Positions 8,761-17,749 of a DNA stretch of 51,714 nucleotides are shown one piece after another. Below the pieces are notes generated by a model. It saw only the letters and a program-made list of their open reading frames with translations. It searched no databases and was not told where the DNA came from. A program made the translations under genes and the position numbers. This DNA is from a bacterium (GTDB taxonomy: Bacteria; Patescibacteriota; Gracilibacteria; UM-FILTER-43-11), in the NCBI GenBank assembly GCA_030427295.1, contig JAUHWS010000004.1, positions 1 through 51,714 on the forward strand, in the 5' to 3' direction. Within the stretch, counting starts at the first letter, position 1. Each line of letters begins with the position of its first letter.

Positions 8761-9011
8761 CAACTAGGGACTAAGGACTAAATTATTCGCAACTGATTTG
8801 TTAGCCATTCGTAAAACTATCCGTGAGACGATTCGTAAATCAACACGTAAAACAATTCGTAATTAAAAATTTGCAATTAATAAGCGATCAGCGACTAGCG
8901 CGTAGTGACTAGCCAAAATGAATCTTAAAATAAGGCTAAACGCTGTACGCTAATTGCTAAACGCTCTAAAAAATTCGTAATTAGTAATTAAAAACTCGTA
9001 ACTAAGTCAAC
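8761..9011 (+). repeat. Heptad-repeat leader upstream of the RNHCP gene
   Basis: This 250-base gap is almost entirely degenerate short repeats: GGACTAA/CAACTAG units first, then ATTCGTAA-type units, then GCGACTAGCG, then GGCTAAACGCTGTACGCTAATTGCTAAACG and ATTCGTAATTAGTAATT blocks reported here in pieces. Many units recur every 7 bases. The same order of blocks precedes the genes at 39659, 45246 and 47440. No gene is present. Confidence 0.7.
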
Positions 9012-9029
9012 GTGCACATCCGAAAGAAC

Positions 9030-9338
9030 ATGATTCAAAACAACGAAGGGTTCAAATGCAAGAATTGTCGACGCGTCGTGGAACCGCATCCAGGAGGCAG
9101 TTGCCGGAATCATTGTCCCCATTGCCTCTACTCCCTCCACGTTGACCTCGATGTGCCAGGCGACCGGGCGAATGATTGCCAAGGGCTGATGGCGCCGATT
9201 GGGATGGAAAACAACAAGAAGAAAGGCATTCGTATTTTGCACATGTGCAAGACCTGTGGATTCCAAATCTACAACCGCACTGCCCCCGATGACGACTGGG
9301 AATTGGTCTGCTGTCTGTCGCGAGTTCCACAAGGGTGA
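9030..9338 (+). CDS. RNHCP-domain zinc-binding protein
   Basis: 102 residues from the ATG at 9030 (a GTG at 9012 would add six). Two Cys pairs form a likely zinc site: FKCKNCRR near residue 11 and SCRNHCPHCLYSLHVD, which contains the RNHCP signature that names the domain family, then LHMCKTCGF near residue 75 and a final CC. The family is short, widely spread in bacteria and of unknown biochemical function; a nucleic-acid or structural zinc role is usual for such ribbons. It is the last gene on the plus strand before composite element B, whose left boundary begins 6 bases after its TGA stop. The heptad-repeat leader upstream offers no ribosome-binding site. Confidence 0.85.
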   Translation: MIQNNEGFKCKNCRRVVEPHPGGSCRNHCPHCLYSLHVDLDVPGDRANDCQGLMAPIGMENNKKKGIRILHMCKTCGFQIYNRTAPDDDWELVCCLSRVPQG

Positions 9339-9344
9339 AGATGA

Positions 9345-9950
9345 AGTATATACCCACCCTCTCCCCATCTATATACTAACCTTCAGTGAAATGCTGGGAG
9401 TCACCTCATCACCTTTTTTCAGCAAGCGAGTAGCAATTAGCGAATAGCGATTAGCTAGAATATAGCTTAAATAAGTCTCATCACTCACCACTAATCACTG
9501 GCCATTCTAAAATAGGACTTAATCGTTACTCGATAATCGTTAATCCTTGAGATAGAAGTATATACTCACCCCAACCCAAAGTATATACCTAAGTCACCTA
9601 TCATGAACACCCCTGCACCCCTCTTAGAAGAGGGGAATTGATTATAAGTTAATCTCCCAAACAATTCCCCTTCTTCGAAGGGGTGCCCGGAGGGCGGGGT
9701 AGTTTAAATACAGACGACTCTAGGGTCTAACGCCCTAGAGTGACGACCGTTTTTCTTATTCCTCAATGAAGGCGAGGATATATATCCTCGCCTTCAGGGT
9801 TGGTAATTGCTCCATCCAGAGCCTCCCCCTAAAAGCCATTTGTCGACCAATCCCTTTCCCTTTCCGCGGGGAGGGGGACAATAAGATGGGTTTGATAAAA
9901 TGAAGGGGGTGGTTCAGATCAAAAGAGTGGAGTCGTTCTGAATACCGACT
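9345..9950 (+). repeat. Composite intergenic element, copy B
   Basis: Order of parts: boundary unit L 9345-9381, hairpin with loop GAAATGCTG, heptad-rich core to about 9555, boundary unit R 9557-9594, a GC-rich hairpin with AGAGGGGAATTG / CAATTCCCC arms (about 9609-9690), CTCTAGGG/CCCTAGAG arms at 9718-9740, the 28-bp palindrome 9768-9795 (core ATATATAT), and a polypyrimidine/polypurine tail to about 9950. It fills the space between two convergent genes and begins 6 bases after a stop codon. It is the inverse of copy A with an additional GC-rich hairpin inserted. Confidence 0.8.
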
Positions 9951-9992
9951 AGTCTACCAGCTAACAGCTAATAGCTCCCAGCTCTAAAAAAT

Positions 9993-11261
9993 TTATTTCA
10001 CAACCACCTTTAAACACTTCTGGTACTCAACACTCTTCTCATACACCTCCTGATACGTCTTGCCCACCAGCAAAAATCGAAGACAAGGAGGGTAGTTGTG
10101 TTTTGCTAGGCCCACTTTGTCACCTTGCTTCACCATCAGTTCAAATGACCTCACTTGAGGATCGTTTTCTGCTGTTTTTAGTTGCTCAATGTGATCAAAG
10201 ACCCCCTCCTTTTCAGGAAAAAACTCCAACATCGACACATAGTGCTTGGGTTTTCGATCCACCTTAATCGCTTTACCCAAAACGCTCTGGACCATCAACT
10301 TATTTAGATTGATGCCATAAGCTTCCTCATACATCAAAGGGCGGTAACCCCCCATTCGACTGGCAATTTCAATCAATTTGATTTCATGATCTGGGGTGAT
10401 GATCAGTTCGGTGTAGGCAGGGCAATAGCGCAAGCCCAAAATTTTAGTCGCCGTTTCTGCCACATTCTTGGTCTTAGTGATGACCTCTGTTGGAAACTTG
10501 GAGGGGAGAATTCTGAAAGCCAAAAAGGAGTCCTTCCGGCCCATTTGGCTAGCCGAATAGACATCACAAATTGAAGGGGCATTCCAAATACTGTAATTGC
10601 TAGCCAGCGACTGCACACTAACCTGCTGTCCGTGAACCGCTTTTTCGGCAATGAATATTTTCTTAGGGTTGGGATACTCAAAGGAAAAATCAAAATAGTC
10701 GTAATCGTTGTAAAGGTCTTCATCAAGCTCAGTACTCGTTTTTTTTAGGTGTTTAAACGACGGGGCAATCTCCGTTTTCTCGTCGATGTGAAACACCAAT
10801 CGACTTTTGATGCCAGCAATAGATTTGAGATAAATATCTCCTCCGAGTTCCTTGAAGGCTGCTTCGGTTTCCTCCTGGGTCGTGACAACACGATAATCAA
10901 TATTCTCCTTCATGAAGGTGAGGGCATGGCGCTGCATGGCTTTATTTCGAGTGCAGGCGGCGCTGTAAGGCGAGGCAGAAGGAAGGTTAAAACGCTCTCC
11001 TAAATACGAACGCGTCACCACGTAATGCTCGTAATTACTGATGATGCCTTTGATGGCATACTTTTCCTTTAGGTCAGGGATGAATTGATCAAAGGTTTTC
11101 ACATTCACCAGGTCCCCTTCCACCACTTCATCGAACAATTCTCGGGCGACCGAACTGGGATTCTGAGTGAGTAAAACCGCCTTGTAACCCAGGGATTGGG
11201 CTAGCTCGACACTCCCTTTTTTATGTCTAAATCCAATAAAAAGAATAGCTTTGTCTTTCAT
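9993..11261 (-). CDS. ATP-grasp family ligase-like protein
   Basis: About 422 residues from the ATG at 11261 (MKDKAILFIGF); the frame is open further upstream but would overlap pstB, so this start is preferred. N-terminal Rossmann-like pre-ATP-grasp domain (ILFIGFRHKKG, GYKAVLLTQNP), then the ATP-grasp fold: SAACTRNKAMQRHAL near residue 100, a DIYLKS strand for the adenine/phosphate lysine near 145, and the metal-binding EIASRMGGYRP motif near 305. Such proteins join a carboxylate to an amine or thiol with ATP; the substrate cannot be read from the sequence. It lies 64 bases after pstB on the same strand and may be co-transcribed with the phosphate importer, an unusual partner in place of phoU. 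Its 3' end faces composite element B. Confidence 0.8.
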   Translation of the reverse strand: MKDKAILFIGFRHKKGSVELAQSLGYKAVLLTQNPSSVARELFDEVVEGDLVNVKTFDQFIPDLKEKYAIKGIISNYEHYVVTRSYLGERFNLPSASPYSAACTRNKAMQRHALTFMKENIDYRVVTTQEETEAAFKELGGDIYLKSIAGIKSRLVFHIDEKTEIAPSFKHLKKTSTELDEDLYNDYDYFDFSFEYPNPKKIFIAEKAVHGQQVSVQSLASNYSIWNAPSICDVYSASQMGRKDSFLAFRILPSKFPTEVITKTKNVAETATKILGLRYCPAYTELIITPDHEIKLIEIASRMGGYRPLMYEEAYGINLNKLMVQSVLGKAIKVDRKPKHYVSMLEFFPEKEGVFDHIEQLKTAENDPQVRSFELMVKQGDKVGLAKHNYPPCLRFLLVGKTYQEVYEKSVEYQKCLKVVVK

Positions 11262-11325
11262 CAAAAAAGACTCATGAGATAATGCTTCGATTATCTCTGA
11301 TTTACCAAAAAAAGCAATGGATTTT

Positions 11326-12123
11326 CTATCCAAATCGCCCTCCAATGTAGTGCGCGGTTTGCTCTTCTTTGGGCTGGGTAAAGACTTGCTCCGTATTTCC
11401 ATATTCCACTAATTCGCCGAAATACAAGAACGCTGTTTGATCACTCACACGCCTAGCCTGCTGCAAATTGTGCGTGACGATCAAAATAGTGTGCTTCTTC
11501 TTGAGCTCTTCGACTAATTCCTCAATTTTAGCCGTTGAAATAGGGTCCAGCGCTGAAGCCGGTTCATCCATGAGCAAAATAGAAGGGTCGACCGCTAGTG
11601 ATCTAGCAAGACACAAGCGCTGCTGCTGGCCTCCGGATAAACTCAGGGCGTTTTTTTTGAGATGATCTTTGACTTCATCAAACAAAGCCGCTTTGATCAA
11701 CGATTCTTCAACCACTTGATCCAAACGCTTTTTGTCTTTGACACCACGAATGCGCAATCCATAAGCCACATTTTCATAAATCGATTTTGGAAAGGGATTG
11801 GGCTTTTGAAAAACCATTCCCACGGTTTCACGCAATTCTTCCAGATGTTTTTGATCGTGATAAATATCCTCCCCATCAATCAGGATTTCCCCTTTTCTTT
11901 GAAAGCCTTCCAAGTGATCATTCATGCGATTGAACAGTCTTAAAAAGGTGGACTTTCCACAACCAGAGGGGCCAATCAAGGCGGTGACTGTTTTTTCAGG
12001 AATGTCGATGGAGACATCTTTTAAAACATGCTCGGCGCCATAATCGACAAAAATATTTCGAGCACTGAGTTTTACTTTGGATTGAGCTTCTTTTTGAGAA
12101 GTGTCAGAGTGGATTTGAGTCAT
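11326..12123 (-). CDS. pstB: Phosphate ABC transporter ATP-binding protein PstB
   Basis: 265 residues, normal length. Energises phosphate import by the PstSCAB complex at the inner face of the membrane. Walker [10 protein letters not shown] near residue 52, the Q-loop [15 protein letters not shown] signature LSGGQQQR near 163, Walker B ILLMDEP near 183, and the switch His in LIVTHNL. The [17 protein letters not shown] stretch is characteristic of PstB. It follows pstA by 24 bases and starts with ATG without Shine-Dalgarno. The order pstS-pstC-pstA-pstB on one strand is the standard operon. Confidence 0.97.
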   Translation of the reverse strand: MTQIHSDTSQKEAQSKVKLSARNIFVDYGAEHVLKDVSIDIPEKTVTALIGPSGCGKSTFLRLFNRMNDHLEGFQRKGEILIDGEDIYHDQKHLEELRETVGMVFQKPNPFPKSIYENVAYGLRIRGVKDKKRLDQVVEESLIKAALFDEVKDHLKKNALSLSGGQQQRLCLARSLAVDPSILLMDEPASALDPISTAKIEELVEELKKKHTILIVTHNLQQARRVSDQTAFLYFGELVEYGNTEQVFTQPKEEQTAHYIGGRFG

Positions 12124-12147
12124 GGAAACAAATTAATGAAGTACAGA

Positions 12148-13005
12148 TTACCATTTGATTTTATTGCGAGCGCGTTGACGGATCACCACAGCAATGCCAT
12201 TGAGTACAAAAACAATGCCAAGGAGCACAATGATGCCAGCAGCAGCATTGATGGCAAAGCCCGCTTGAGGCCGTGAAATCCAGTTGAAGATCTGAATGGG
12301 AAGAACCGTAAATTCATCAAGAGGGCTCTTGGCCACAAAGGGCACATAAGTTAATGCACCAATCATAATGAGTGGAGCGGTTTCACCAATGGCTCTAGAA
12401 AGGGCTAAAATGATTCCCGTCAAAATATTAGGAAAGGCAGCCGGAAGCACTTGATGCCAAATCGTTTGCCACTGACTAGCTCCCAGTGCGAGCGAGGCTT
12501 CTTTGATCGTTTTGGGAACCGCCCGCAGGGCTTCTCGGGTTGAGACCACGATGATGGGCATGATGAGTAGGGAAAGGATTAGGGCACCTGAAAGCACACT
12601 TTCTCCCAGGCGAAGCGTCCGAACAAAAATAGTCAGGCCCAAAATACCGTAAATAATAGAGGGGATACCGGCCAGGTTGGCTATATTGATCTCCAAAACG
12701 TTTGATAAAAACCCTTTTCTGGTATATTCCTCCAAATAAATGGCGGCTCCCACCCCCAACGGGATGGCGATTAAAATCGTCAATCCGAAAATCCATAAAG
12801 TCCCTGTCCAGGCGGTCAAAATTCCCGCTTTTTCAGGAAAACGAGAGGGGAGAGCGGTGAAAAAATCAATGGATAAGCGGCCAAAGCCATCCGAAAAAAC
12901 GTTGATGAGCAAGGCGGCGAGCATGATTAGTCCAATCGAGGTGCACAAAATGCCAAAATATTTGAAGAGTTGATCGATGATTTTACTCCGTGTGATCCGG
13001 TTCAT
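12148..13005 (-). CDS. pstA: Phosphate ABC transporter permease PstA
   Basis: 285 residues with about six membrane helices, the family norm. Forms the phosphate channel with PstC. The first helix is at about residues 14-38 (LCTSIGLIMLAALLINVF); the binding-protein-dependent transport EAA loop is visible as EASLALGASQWQTIWHQVLP, with the family-typical ALSRAIGETAPLIMIGA after it. It lies 11 bases after pstC and 24 before pstB, consistent with one transcript. The start is the ATG at 13005. Confidence 0.96.
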   Translation of the reverse strand: MNRITRSKIIDQLFKYFGILCTSIGLIMLAALLINVFSDGFGRLSIDFFTALPSRFPEKAGILTAWTGTLWIFGLTILIAIPLGVGAAIYLEEYTRKGFLSNVLEINIANLAGIPSIIYGILGLTIFVRTLRLGESVLSGALILSLLIMPIIVVSTREALRAVPKTIKEASLALGASQWQTIWHQVLPAAFPNILTGIILALSRAIGETAPLIMIGALTYVPFVAKSPLDEFTVLPIQIFNWISRPQAGFAINAAAGIIVLLGIVFVLNGIAVVIRQRARNKIKW

Positions 13006-13016
13006 TTCTAAGAAAA

Positions 13017-13904
13017 TTATTCGTATTTTTGTCGATAGCGACGATTGAATTGAAAACTAATGTTGTTCAAAATCAAAGTTAAGACAAAAAGCATGGCGCC
13101 GGCGGCAAAAATCGTCTGGTATTCAATCGAGCCATGCGGTACATCTCCCAGGCTGACCTGGACGATGTAGGTGGTGATGGTTTCAACCGACTCCAGTGGA
13201 TTAAAGGTCAAGTTGGGTTGTTGACCGGCAGCGATGGCTACAATCATGGTTTCCCCAATGGCCCTCGACACAGCCAAAATCACAGCTGAAACGATGCCAG
13301 ACGAAGCAGCCGGTAAAAGCACTCGAAAGACCGTTTGAAGCCGAGTTGCCCCCATTCCATAGGAGGCGTCTCGAAGCGATTGGGGGACAGCAAATAGGGC
13401 ATCTTCACTCAAAGAAGACACAAAAGGGATAATCATGATTCCCATGATGATTCCAGGAGAAAGGGCATTAAAGCCCGGCAGATCAGGAATGATTTTTTGT
13501 AAAAAAGGAGTCATCACCACTAGGGCAAAGAATCCGTAAACCACCGTCGGAACAGCAGCCAGAATTTCCAGAACCGGCTTGATGACTTTTCGAAAGCGCT
13601 TGGAGGCGTATTCATTCAAATAAATGGCAATGGTGAGTCCAACGGGTAGGGCGACCAAAATGGCGATGAAGGTAGTCAAAAGGGTGCCCGAAACCAAAGG
13701 GAGGATGCCAAAATGTTTTTGGGTGAAAAGGGGGGTCCACTCGGTGTCGGTCAAAAATTCCTTCAGAGAAACGGTTTGAAAAAAAGAGATCGATTCACTG
13801 AAAAGGACCCAGATGATACCCGCCGTGGTCAGTACAGTGACCAAGGCACATAGAAACAGAATCATTTTAATCACGTGTTCTGCCAGGCGGGTTTTTTGTT
13901 TCAT
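13017..13904 (-). CDS. pstC: Phosphate ABC transporter permease PstC
   Basis: About 295 residues from the ATG at 13904 (MKQKTRL); a TTG four codons upstream is an alternative. Partner of PstA in the phosphate channel. First helix at about residues 15-37, a periplasmic loop with TDTEWTPLF, then five more helices; EAA-like loop [21 protein letters not shown] and [17 protein letters not shown] are typical. It sits 30 bases after pstS. Confidence 0.96.
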   Translation of the reverse strand: MKQKTRLAEHVIKMILFLCALVTVLTTAGIIWVLFSESISFFQTVSLKEFLTDTEWTPLFTQKHFGILPLVSGTLLTTFIAILVALPVGLTIAIYLNEYASKRFRKVIKPVLEILAAVPTVVYGFFALVVMTPFLQKIIPDLPGFNALSPGIIMGIMIIPFVSSLSEDALFAVPQSLRDASYGMGATRLQTVFRVLLPAASSGIVSAVILAVSRAIGETMIVAIAAGQQPNLTFNPLESVETITTYIVQVSLGDVPHGSIEYQTIFAAGAMLFVLTLILNNISFQFNRRYRQKYE

Positions 13905-13934
13905 GATAGGGAGCAAAAATGGAATTTAAAGGGC

Positions 13935-14897
13935 TTAAAGCGTCTCTAGAAACGTCTCATATTTTTCCATTTCAGCAGCGTATTCCTCATCGGTAAGAGG
14001 AATGTAACCCACTTCACTCACAAGCTCACCAGCCGTTTCAAGGTAAAACTGAGTGAATTCAGCAGCATCTTCACGAGCTAGGGCTTGATCGTTTAAATAA
14101 ATGAAAAGAGGTCGAGAAAGTGGGGAATAAGTCCCATTTTTAACTGTTTCCTCTGATGGAAGAACGGCTTCATCTCCATTGTTAACCGGCACGAGGCTAA
14201 GTTTATCTTTATTTTCCTCATAATAAGCCAATCCAAAGAATCCCAGGGCATACTTATCGCTGGCAACACCTTGAACCAGGACATTGTCATCTTCGCTAGC
14301 GGTATAGTCCCCACGACTGGCCCCTTCTTCTCCTACAATGGCTTCAGTAAAGTAATCAAAGGTTCCAGAGGCCGTTCCAGGTCCGTAAAGACTTAATTCT
14401 TCGTCGGGCCACTCGTCCCGAATTTGATTCCATTTGGTGATTTCTCCCTGCGCATCAGGTTCCCACATCATTTTAAGTTCTGCAACCGTCAATTCGTCCA
14501 CCCAATCATTATCAGGATGCACAATAACCGCTAGGCCATCGTAGGCAACAGTAAAATCAACATAGTCGATGCCAGAGGAGTCACACAACTCAATCTCCGT
14601 CTCTTTAATGGGTCTAGAAGCATCATTGACGTCGGTTTCACCGCGACAGAATTTCTTGAAGCCACCCCCAGTTCCTGAAAGCCCGACGGTCACTTTAATG
14701 TCCGGATTAACGGCATAGAATTCTTCAGCCACTGCTTCGGTCACTGGAAAGACTGTGCTTGATCCATCAATAGAAACTTGACCTATGGATTCAACTTCTC
14801 TGTTACTTGTTTCTTCGTTTGCCATGTCAGTATTGGGGCTCGTCGAACATGCCACTAGAATAAAACTAATGGCTATAAAAAGGGCGCCTTTTTTCAT
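13935..14897 (-). CDS. pstS: Phosphate-binding lipoprotein PstS
   Basis: 320 residues. Type II signal peptide with lipobox LVAC, so Cys17 is the lipid anchor; the mature protein begins with a Ser/Thr/Asn-rich linker. Phosphate-binding signatures: [11 protein letters not shown] near residue 43, [13 protein letters not shown] near 74, [10 protein letters not shown] near 90, and [14 protein letters not shown] near 172 containing the phosphate-clamping Ser/Thr and Arg/Asp region. It captures phosphate outside the membrane and delivers it to PstCA. First gene of the operon; a plausible weak promoter (TTAAAC and TAAACT about 16 apart) lies upstream but I could not identify a Pho box. No phoU or phoR is in view. 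Confidence 0.97.
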   Translation of the reverse strand: MKKGALFIAISFILVACSTSPNTDMANEETSNREVESIGQVSIDGSSTVFPVTEAVAEEFYAVNPDIKVTVGLSGTGGGFKKFCRGETDVNDASRPIKETEIELCDSSGIDYVDFTVAYDGLAVIVHPDNDWVDELTVAELKMMWEPDAQGEITKWNQIRDEWPDEELSLYGPGTASGTFDYFTEAIVGEEGASRGDYTASEDDNVLVQGVASDKYALGFFGLAYYEENKDKLSLVPVNNGDEAVLPSEETVKNGTYSPLSRPLFIYLNDQALAREDAAEFTQFYLETAGELVSEVGYIPLTDEEYAAEMEKYETFLETL

Positions 14898-15337
14898 GAT
14901 TTTTTAATTAATAGTAAAAAAGACTAATAAGTTTATATGCTCATCGAGTCTGTTTAACGTCATCGTAACACAACTTTTTAAAAAGTAAAAAAAATCGTGT
15001 TGGCGAAAAATTTGAAGCCTATTTTTAAGCTAGAATAGACTGAGAATTTGGTTTTCTGGGGATAATGTATAACCCGAAGAAAGAGGCTCAGAAAAGACTC
15101 ATTCGTAAGTTGACGCATAAAAAATGGGCCTGCAAAAAAATGCGAAGTGAACTCCGAACGAAGTTGAGGAGGAGCGAATTTTTTGGGAAGGAGTAAAATC
15201 ATGTGTATGCTGGGCGACGATGACTCAAAAATGAGGCATGTTCGTAAGTTGGAACATGATTTTAAGATGGAGCTCAATTTCATGTAAAATATAGACTTAA
15301 GATATTTAATTGGCACACCAAAGCCCCAGAACTATAA
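14898..15337. other. Gap 14898-15403: no convincing gene
   Basis: A 500-base spacer separating the divergent pstS and 15404-16168. It contains two imperfect copies of TTCGTAAGTTG about 130 bases apart (near 15101 and 15241), each followed by a divergent tail. A 112-codon frame on the minus strand has no ATG-led conserved look and a biased Phe/Ser/Leu composition, so I do not call it a gene. It may be a decayed remnant. Confidence 0.4.
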
Positions 15338-15366
15338 TTGACATATTATTATTAATATGATTTATT
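15338..15366 (+). promoter_or_regulatory. Sigma-70 type promoter for gene 15404
   Basis: TTGACA at 15338-15343 and TTTATT at 15361-15366 with 17-base spacing (TATTAT two bases on is an alternative -10). It lies about 40 bases before the start codon of the downstream gene. Confidence 0.55.
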
Positions 15367-15403
15367 ATATATATCTGTCTAAATTAAAATATAATTAGTT
15401 TAC

Positions 15404-16168
15404 ATGAGAATTATTTCTAATATGCCTCCAGAAGTCGGCAGGCTAGATATGCAACTAGTAAGGCCACATTTAAAAGCTATTTTACATTTGTTTGAAAACC
15501 ATGGTTTGACGGGATTAGATCGAGGTGCTGAACTTTGGGATGTTTCAGTGCCAGATACTCAACTATCTTTTTTGGGGCAAGATGGAGGTCTAGTTTCTTA
15601 TAGCGCTTTAAATAGCCAAATGTTTAGAGGTAATCTAAGGGATACACGTGTTTCAGCTCGAGCCATATTTGAAATGATTGATGATGAAATTCGCCCTATT
15701 GGCACTTATTGTCCGGGGTTAGTAATGGGGGTTGAATCACATACGGATATCACATCTGTGAGTTTATTTCATGCTGACCCTCCAAACATTGTGGGGTCTC
15801 TTCGCCTTGATCCAAGTAAACCCTACACTCCTACCGAGTTTGCCGTGGGTTCTTTTGCATTTGATGGGGATAGGAAGATTAGAAGAGAATTTGCTGAATA
15901 TAACAAGGCGCTTGAAGCTTATAGGCTAAATGGCTATATGGGGCCTGAACCAGCTGATAAATCCACTTCTCAGTTGGATGTGATTAGCGCATTTAATGCA
16001 AGTCTTAAGCCAAATTCTTATGAAATAGTTCCAAGTGAAGAAGGTGTGTTTTACCAATTGAAGGGTAATGACTTGGAACATTTTCCTCCTGAACTAGATG
16101 AGGCTGAGGCAAGTATCCATAGGAGAGGTGTTCATCAAGGAGGCTATCGCGCCTTCTTTGAAGCTTAA
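15404..16168 (+). CDS. Hypothetical soluble protein, 254 residues
   Basis: I do not recognise this protein. It starts with ATG 38 bases after a good promoter and is predicted soluble, without signal peptide or membrane helix. Composition is normal and globular-looking, with mixed hydrophobic segments up to about residue 150 (LVRPHLKAILHLFENHG, ARAIFEMIDDEIRPIG) and a more polar C-terminal third. No catalytic motif was spotted. It stands alone between the pst operon and a patch of recombinase remnants and duplicated DNA, so it may be accessory cargo; codon use does not stand out. Confidence 0.65.
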   Translation: MRIISNMPPEVGRLDMQLVRPHLKAILHLFENHGLTGLDRGAELWDVSVPDTQLSFLGQDGGLVSYSALNSQMFRGNLRDTRVSARAIFEMIDDEIRPIGTYCPGLVMGVESHTDITSVSLFHADPPNIVGSLRLDPSKPYTPTEFAVGSFAFDGDRKIRREFAEYNKALEAYRLNGYMGPEPADKSTSQLDVISAFNASLKPNSYEIVPSEEGVFYQLKGNDLEHFPPELDEAEASIHRRGVHQGGYRAFFEA

Positions 16169-16228
16169 AAATAAAGGGAAAATAAGCCATTTTCACATCA
16201 TTGAGTTTGGGGGTCATAGGAAAAAAAT

Positions 16229-16340
16229 AGTCCGCCCATCCCCTCAGGAGACCTAAATCCTAAAACTAACTAAAGCGCTTTAAATAAAGCCAAAAGCTGG
16301 TTTGGTTTTTCTGGAGCTCCTTACTGGACGAAGTGCGGAT
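16229..16340 (+). repeat. Direct repeat, copy 1 of 2 (~112 bp)
   Basis: Begins AGTCCGCCCATCCC and ends GTGCGGA. It is about 85 percent identical to 17031-17141 and contains AAAGCGCTTTAAATAAAGCC and a CCAAA/TTTGG hairpin followed by TTTTT. The two copies bracket the minus-strand gene 16387-16977. Translated in the frame of the recombinase remnant, both give SWFGFSGA...WT.CG, so the repeat probably includes the 5' margin of a former recombinase C-terminal segment. Confidence 0.75.
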
Positions 16341-16386
16341 TGGCTTCATGCTTCAACTTTAAGCTCAAGATGGGTAAGCCTAAGGT

Positions 16387-16977
16387 TTATTGAAGATCAG
16401 CTCGTTGCAATTGCAATGCCTCTTCAAGTAAACTAAGTATAATTTCATCTTCAGTGTCAAACACTCTCTGATCCTCTCTGGTGGGTGTGCTACCCATTAG
16501 AACATGCCAGCCACCAAAAGTTTCTGCAAGTTGCTCCTCATCCATACCCATTGCCTCGGTAGCCTTACCCCTCATCCATTTCAAAAGGCGCTCTTGTGTG
16601 TCGAAGGGCTTTTCGTCCTCTCGTCCCCAGGCGGAGAGCACTTCAGCTCTAACACTCCGATATTTTTCAACTTCTTCCCACCACATAAACATCCTCTGTA
16701 TTAATTGAAAAATCAAATGATCAGCAGTGTCAAATGATTCGCATTCGCCCATAGGAGCAGTGCCTTCTAGAAGGCGCATAGCTCCAAATTTTCTTCGAAT
16801 TTCCTCAATTGTTAGTCCTGTTGCTGCGGCAATTTTTTTTCCTATATTTTCTGCAACCTTTTCTCGAATCGTTGCCAACTGACTTTGCTCTTGGGCCATA
16901 CTCTTAATAATCGCATCAAAATATCTACCATATGTGCGATTATTCTGCTCCCATGATTCGCTAGCTCCCTGGCTCAC
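16387..16977 (-). CDS. Hypothetical protein with an internal tandem duplication
   Basis: 196 residues; the frame opens with a GTG, no ATG alternative covers the N-terminus. Unrecognised. Two related segments of about 60 residues are visible: residues 46-102 (TGLTIEEIRRKFGAMRLLEG, then CESFDTADHLIFQL) and 130-190 (MGMDEEQLAETFGGWHVLMG, then QRVFDTEDEIILSL). Shared pattern: an amphipathic helix, F-G-x-x-x-L-x-G-[TS]-x-P, a short linker, F-D-T-x-D-x-[IL]-[IF]. The rest is helical and charged. The gene lies between two ~110-bp direct repeats next to a serine-recombinase remnant, so it may be cargo of a decayed element. Confidence 0.6.
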   Translation of the reverse strand: MSQGASESWEQNNRTYGRYFDAIIKSMAQEQSQLATIREKVAENIGKKIAAATGLTIEEIRRKFGAMRLLEGTAPMGECESFDTADHLIFQLIQRMFMWWEEVEKYRSVRAEVLSAWGREDEKPFDTQERLLKWMRGKATEAMGMDEEQLAETFGGWHVLMGSTPTREDQRVFDTEDEIILSLLEEALQLQRADLQ

Positions 16978-17030
16978 AAAGACTGTAATTATTGAGCCTT
17001 AAGTGTACCACCTTTATGGCACACTAATAA

Positions 17031-17141
17031 AGTCCGCCCATCCCTTCAGGAGGCCTGAATTATCAAAATAGCCAAAGCGCTTTAAATAAAGCCAAAAGCT
17101 GGTTTGGTTTTTCTGGAGCTCAATGATGGACGAGGTGCGGA
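17031..17141 (+). repeat. Direct repeat, copy 2 of 2 (~111 bp)
   Basis: Near-identical to 16229-16340 over its whole length, ending at GTGCGGA. Its right end runs straight into the recombinase remnant. The pair suggests a duplication created by a recombination or insertion event around the gene 16387-16977. Confidence 0.75.
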
Positions 17142-17549
17142 GTTGAAAACACGAACGGCGAACTGCTTAGCGATGAAGAATTTAAAACCCAAAAGCAATC
17201 AATCAGCAAAAAGCGGGAGACTTTCTCTCAAAAAATTACTGAATTTGACTCACGAGCAGACAAATGGATGGCAATCGTAACGGATGCTTTTGATACAGCT
17301 CGCTATGCTACAAAAACATTTGAAAATGGAACCATTCAGGAAAAGAAAGTCCTGTTGGCCAAAATTGGGGCAAACTTTATTCTAAAAAGTAAAAAATTGA
17401 GCATAGAAGCCAAAAATCCCTATATCACCCTTGAAAAGTACATGCCCATGAGCCACAAGCTAGAAAGGCAAAGGGGCAAACTGGTTAAATCGCAAAATAA
17501 AGCCAAAAAAGACGTTTCTGAACAGTTAGAAACACTTTGGAGCGGGTGA
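17127..17549 (+). pseudogene. Serine recombinase (large resolvase family) C-terminal remnant
   Basis: An open frame with no proper start (after a TGA at 17124) reads WTRCGVENTNGELLSDEEF, then a charged coiled-coil (KQSISKKRETFSQKITEF), then KTFENGTIQEKKVLLAKIG and a strand-rich end NPYITLEKYMP. This matches the C-terminal helix and tail of large serine recombinases; the catalytic N-terminal domain, recombinase domain and most of the zinc ribbon are missing. A later ATG at 17268 would give only 93 residues. The frame ends in a TGA that lies inside the 3' end of tRNA-Gly on the other strand, the classical position of an integrase abutting a tRNA attachment site. Probably inactive. Confidence 0.7.
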
Positions 17550-17614
17550 AGGGACTCAAACCCTCGGCCTCTGCCATGGCAAGGCAGCGCTCTAATCAAC
17601 TGAGCTACACCCGC
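17538..17614 (-). tRNA. tRNA-Gly (anticodon GCC)
   Basis: On the minus strand a complete cloverleaf: acceptor GCGGGTG paired with CACCCGC, D-arm AGCTCAGTTGATTAGAGC, anticodon stem CTGCC/GGCAG around loop TTGCCAT (anticodon GCC), variable loop, and T-arm GAGGGTTTGAGTCCCTTC. Discriminator T and an encoded CCA follow. Its 3' end overlaps the stop region of the recombinase remnant, consistent with use as an integration site. Confidence 0.97.
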
Positions 17615-17749
17615 AAAATGTAAGCCAGCCCATTTTATCAAACAAGAAGCGTTTTGCAAGCCATTGGAATATTTAAATCAAACAATTAAGTAGACGTTTA
17701 CAATTGAGTGTGGGTTGATTATTCTCAAGGCATAAAAATTTACTCAACC

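Noticed and set aside
11326-11402. Longer N-terminus of the ATP-grasp protein overlapping pstB
   Set aside because: The extra residues overlap the pstB coding end and have low-complexity Ser/Lys/Pro; the ATG at 11261 starts the Rossmann-like strand directly.
14978-15316. 112-codon minus-strand frame upstream of pstS
   Set aside because: Phe/Ser/Leu-biased translation with no motif and overlapping repeat words; more likely intergenic or a decayed remnant.
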